A stretch of 5,517 nt of DNA, from assembly GCF_014359955.1 (NCBI RefSeq), contig NZ_JACIYL010000241.1, forward strand, positions 1 through 5,517. Direction: 5' to 3'. How positions within the stretch are numbered: position 1 is the first letter of the stretch; each line of letters opens with the position of its first letter. Positions 4,712 through 5,517 of this stretch are shown here, in pieces. The notes beneath the pieces were generated by a model that was not told the origin of the DNA, did no database searches, and saw only the letters and a program-made list of their open reading frames with translations. The DNA comes from Thermogutta sp. (GTDB lineage Bacteria > Planctomycetota > Planctomycetia > Pirellulales > Thermoguttaceae). Both the position numbers and the translations under genes were made by a program.

Positions 4712-5517
4712 TCAGGAGTTCGTTTCCACAACCAGGGCGGCGGCCTGGCCCACCTCGGTCCAGTTGACAGCCACGCTGAAAGTGCTGGCCGTCTTTTCCG
4801 GCTGGGTGACGACGTTCACAGGACACTCGGGATCGCGGTGCTCATAGTGAAGAGTCGGGGGCAGCAACCGCTGGGGCCCCAGCACAACCGTCGCTGCCAG
4901 TTCCAGGGCTCCCGCGGCGGCTCCGGTGTTCCCGAAGAAACTCCGTGGGGCGGTCACGGGGACATCCCCCAGTGTGGCCTGGATGGCCCGGCTTTCCAGA
5001 ATGTCATCCACCCGGGTGGCTACACCCTGGGCATTCAGGTGCCCAATTTCCCGGGGCTGAAGCCCCGCGTCCTTCACGGCCTGAGAGATGGCCCTTTCCA
5101 AGGCGGGCAAGCGATCCTCGAGTTGGGACCTCTGGTAGAGACAGCACCGGCCCCAGCCGCGAAGATGCGCCCAGATGCGAGCTCCCCGGGCTCGTGCATG
5201 GTTTTCGCGTTCCAGGACAAATAGAACAGCGGCTTCCCCCCGCACTTCTCCATCGCGATCGCGATCGAAGGGTCGGGGACTTCCCACCCCGTCATCCGCC
5301 AGCTTGGAGAGTCGGCCGATGACCCCAAATCGCGCCCAATCGAAGGGATTCATTTGGGAACTGGCCCCACCCACCAGGACGACATCGGCGAGGTCGCGCT
5401 CGAGGAGGCTCGCCCCTTCGATGACCGCCAGGAGTCCCGACAGATCACCCTGATGAATGGTATTGTTGGGGCCTCTGGCATCGAGAACGATCGAAATATG
5501 AGAAGCGATCATGTTGG
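4712..5517 (-). CDS. Beta-ketoacyl synthase fold protein lacking catalytic residues (pseudo-KS, chain-length-factor-like), 5' end outside window
   Basis: The frame is open through the right edge. The ATG at 5512 is internal, because NMIASHISIVLDARGPN matches the conserved FabF segment that precedes the nucleophile. Some 267 C-terminal residues are visible; about 150 should lie outside. Counting from that Met, conserved KS landmarks are DVVLVGGA (43-50), PFDRDRDGEVRGEAAVLFVLE (81-101), LNAQGVATRVDDILES (159-174), FFGNTGAAAGALE (192-204) and LLPPTLHYEHRDPEC (216-230). Against FabF, the active Cys (TACASG) is Asp23 in HQGDLSG, the first catalytic His (NAHGT) is Gln162, the second (GHLLGAAG) is Asn195, the active-site Lys is Arg190, and the GFGG gate reads TEVG. 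Condensation by the FabF mechanism should be impossible. Known KS-beta or chain length factors have lost the Cys and pair with an active KS, so this may be such a partner in a fatty-acid or polyketide pathway; its own partner is not in the window. The frame is intact, which argues against simple decay. Confidence 0.88.
   Translation of the reverse strand, partial: NMIASHISIVLDARGPNNTIHQGDLSGLLAVIEGASLLERDLADVVLVGGASSQMNPFDWARFGVIGRLSKLADDGVGSPRPFDRDRDGEVRGEAAVLFVLERENHARARGARIWAHLRGWGRCCLYQRSQLEDRLPALERAISQAVKDAGLQPREIGHLNAQGVATRVDDILESRAIQATLGDVPVTAPRSFFGNTGAAAGALELAATVVLGPQRLLPPTLHYEHRDPECPVNVVTQPEKTASTFSVAVNWTEVGQAAALVVETNS

Noticed and set aside
4156..4731. 191-residue minus-strand open frame
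   Set aside because: It is antisense to the small membrane gene, which has a good ribosome site and a clear membrane span, and it overlaps the end of the KS-like gene on the same strand. It is a shadow of high-GC coding sequence.
5253..5264. Perfect palindrome TCGCGATCGCGA containing GCGATCGC (the cyanobacterial HIP1 octamer)
   Set aside because: It encodes the conserved Phe-Asp-Arg-Asp-Arg-Asp motif of the KS fold by repeated GAT/CGC codons. One copy inside a gene is no sign of HIP1 or cyanobacterial origin.
1..5517. CRISPR array, tRNA, rRNA, transposase or phage attachment site
   Set aside because: I saw no regularly spaced repeats, cloverleaf-like segments, rRNA-like sequence, transposase motifs or terminal inverted repeats in the window.

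Overview
The window reads as part of the chromosome of a moderately GC-rich Gram-negative-type bacterium. The best guess is a planctomycete (Pirellulales-like). That rests on the lineage-typical look of three proteins: a trypsin/PDZ protease with an unusual second PDZ-type tail, a small membrane protein ending in a 'RQIDIFTVMLGLSLLAIII'-type segment, and a Cys-rich, Pro-rich lipoprotein. Long spacers and few strong Shine-Dalgarno sites fit as well. This is inference from remembered family features; there is no rRNA or marker gene here to settle it.

Layout. Bases 1-87 (+) may be the last codons of a gene entering from the left, possibly lpxA (weak). Bases 260-1321 (+) encode a complete Gfo/Idh/MocA NAD(P)-dependent oxidoreductase resembling UDP-GlcNAc 3-dehydrogenases (GnnA type). 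A 377-base spacer holds a strong hairpin, a tandem octamer and an 18-base near-copy of the end of the oxidoreductase gene. Bases 1699-2406 (+) encode a predicted lipoprotein of unknown function, followed by a 295-base featureless spacer. Bases 2702-4051 (+) encode an exported HtrA/Deg-like serine protease with an intact His-Asp-Ser triad and two PDZ-type domains. After a spacer with a possible promoter and terminator, 4310-4666 (+) encode a 118-residue single-span membrane protein with a good ribosome binding site. Convergent to it, 4712-5517 (-) is the C-terminal two thirds of a beta-ketoacyl synthase (KS) fold protein whose N-terminus lies beyond the right edge.

How the genes relate. They do not form one obvious operon, because the spacers are long. 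A loose theme is cell-envelope biology: a nucleotide-sugar dehydrogenase that may serve lipid A, a lipoprotein, a secreted quality-control protease and a small membrane protein.

The most notable observation is the KS-like gene. By alignment to FabF motifs it has lost the nucleophilic Cys (now Asp), both catalytic His residues (now Gln and Asn), the active-site Lys (now Arg) and the C-terminal GFGG gate, while the rest of the fold is well conserved. It looks like a pseudo-KS or chain-length-factor-like partner and not a working synthase.
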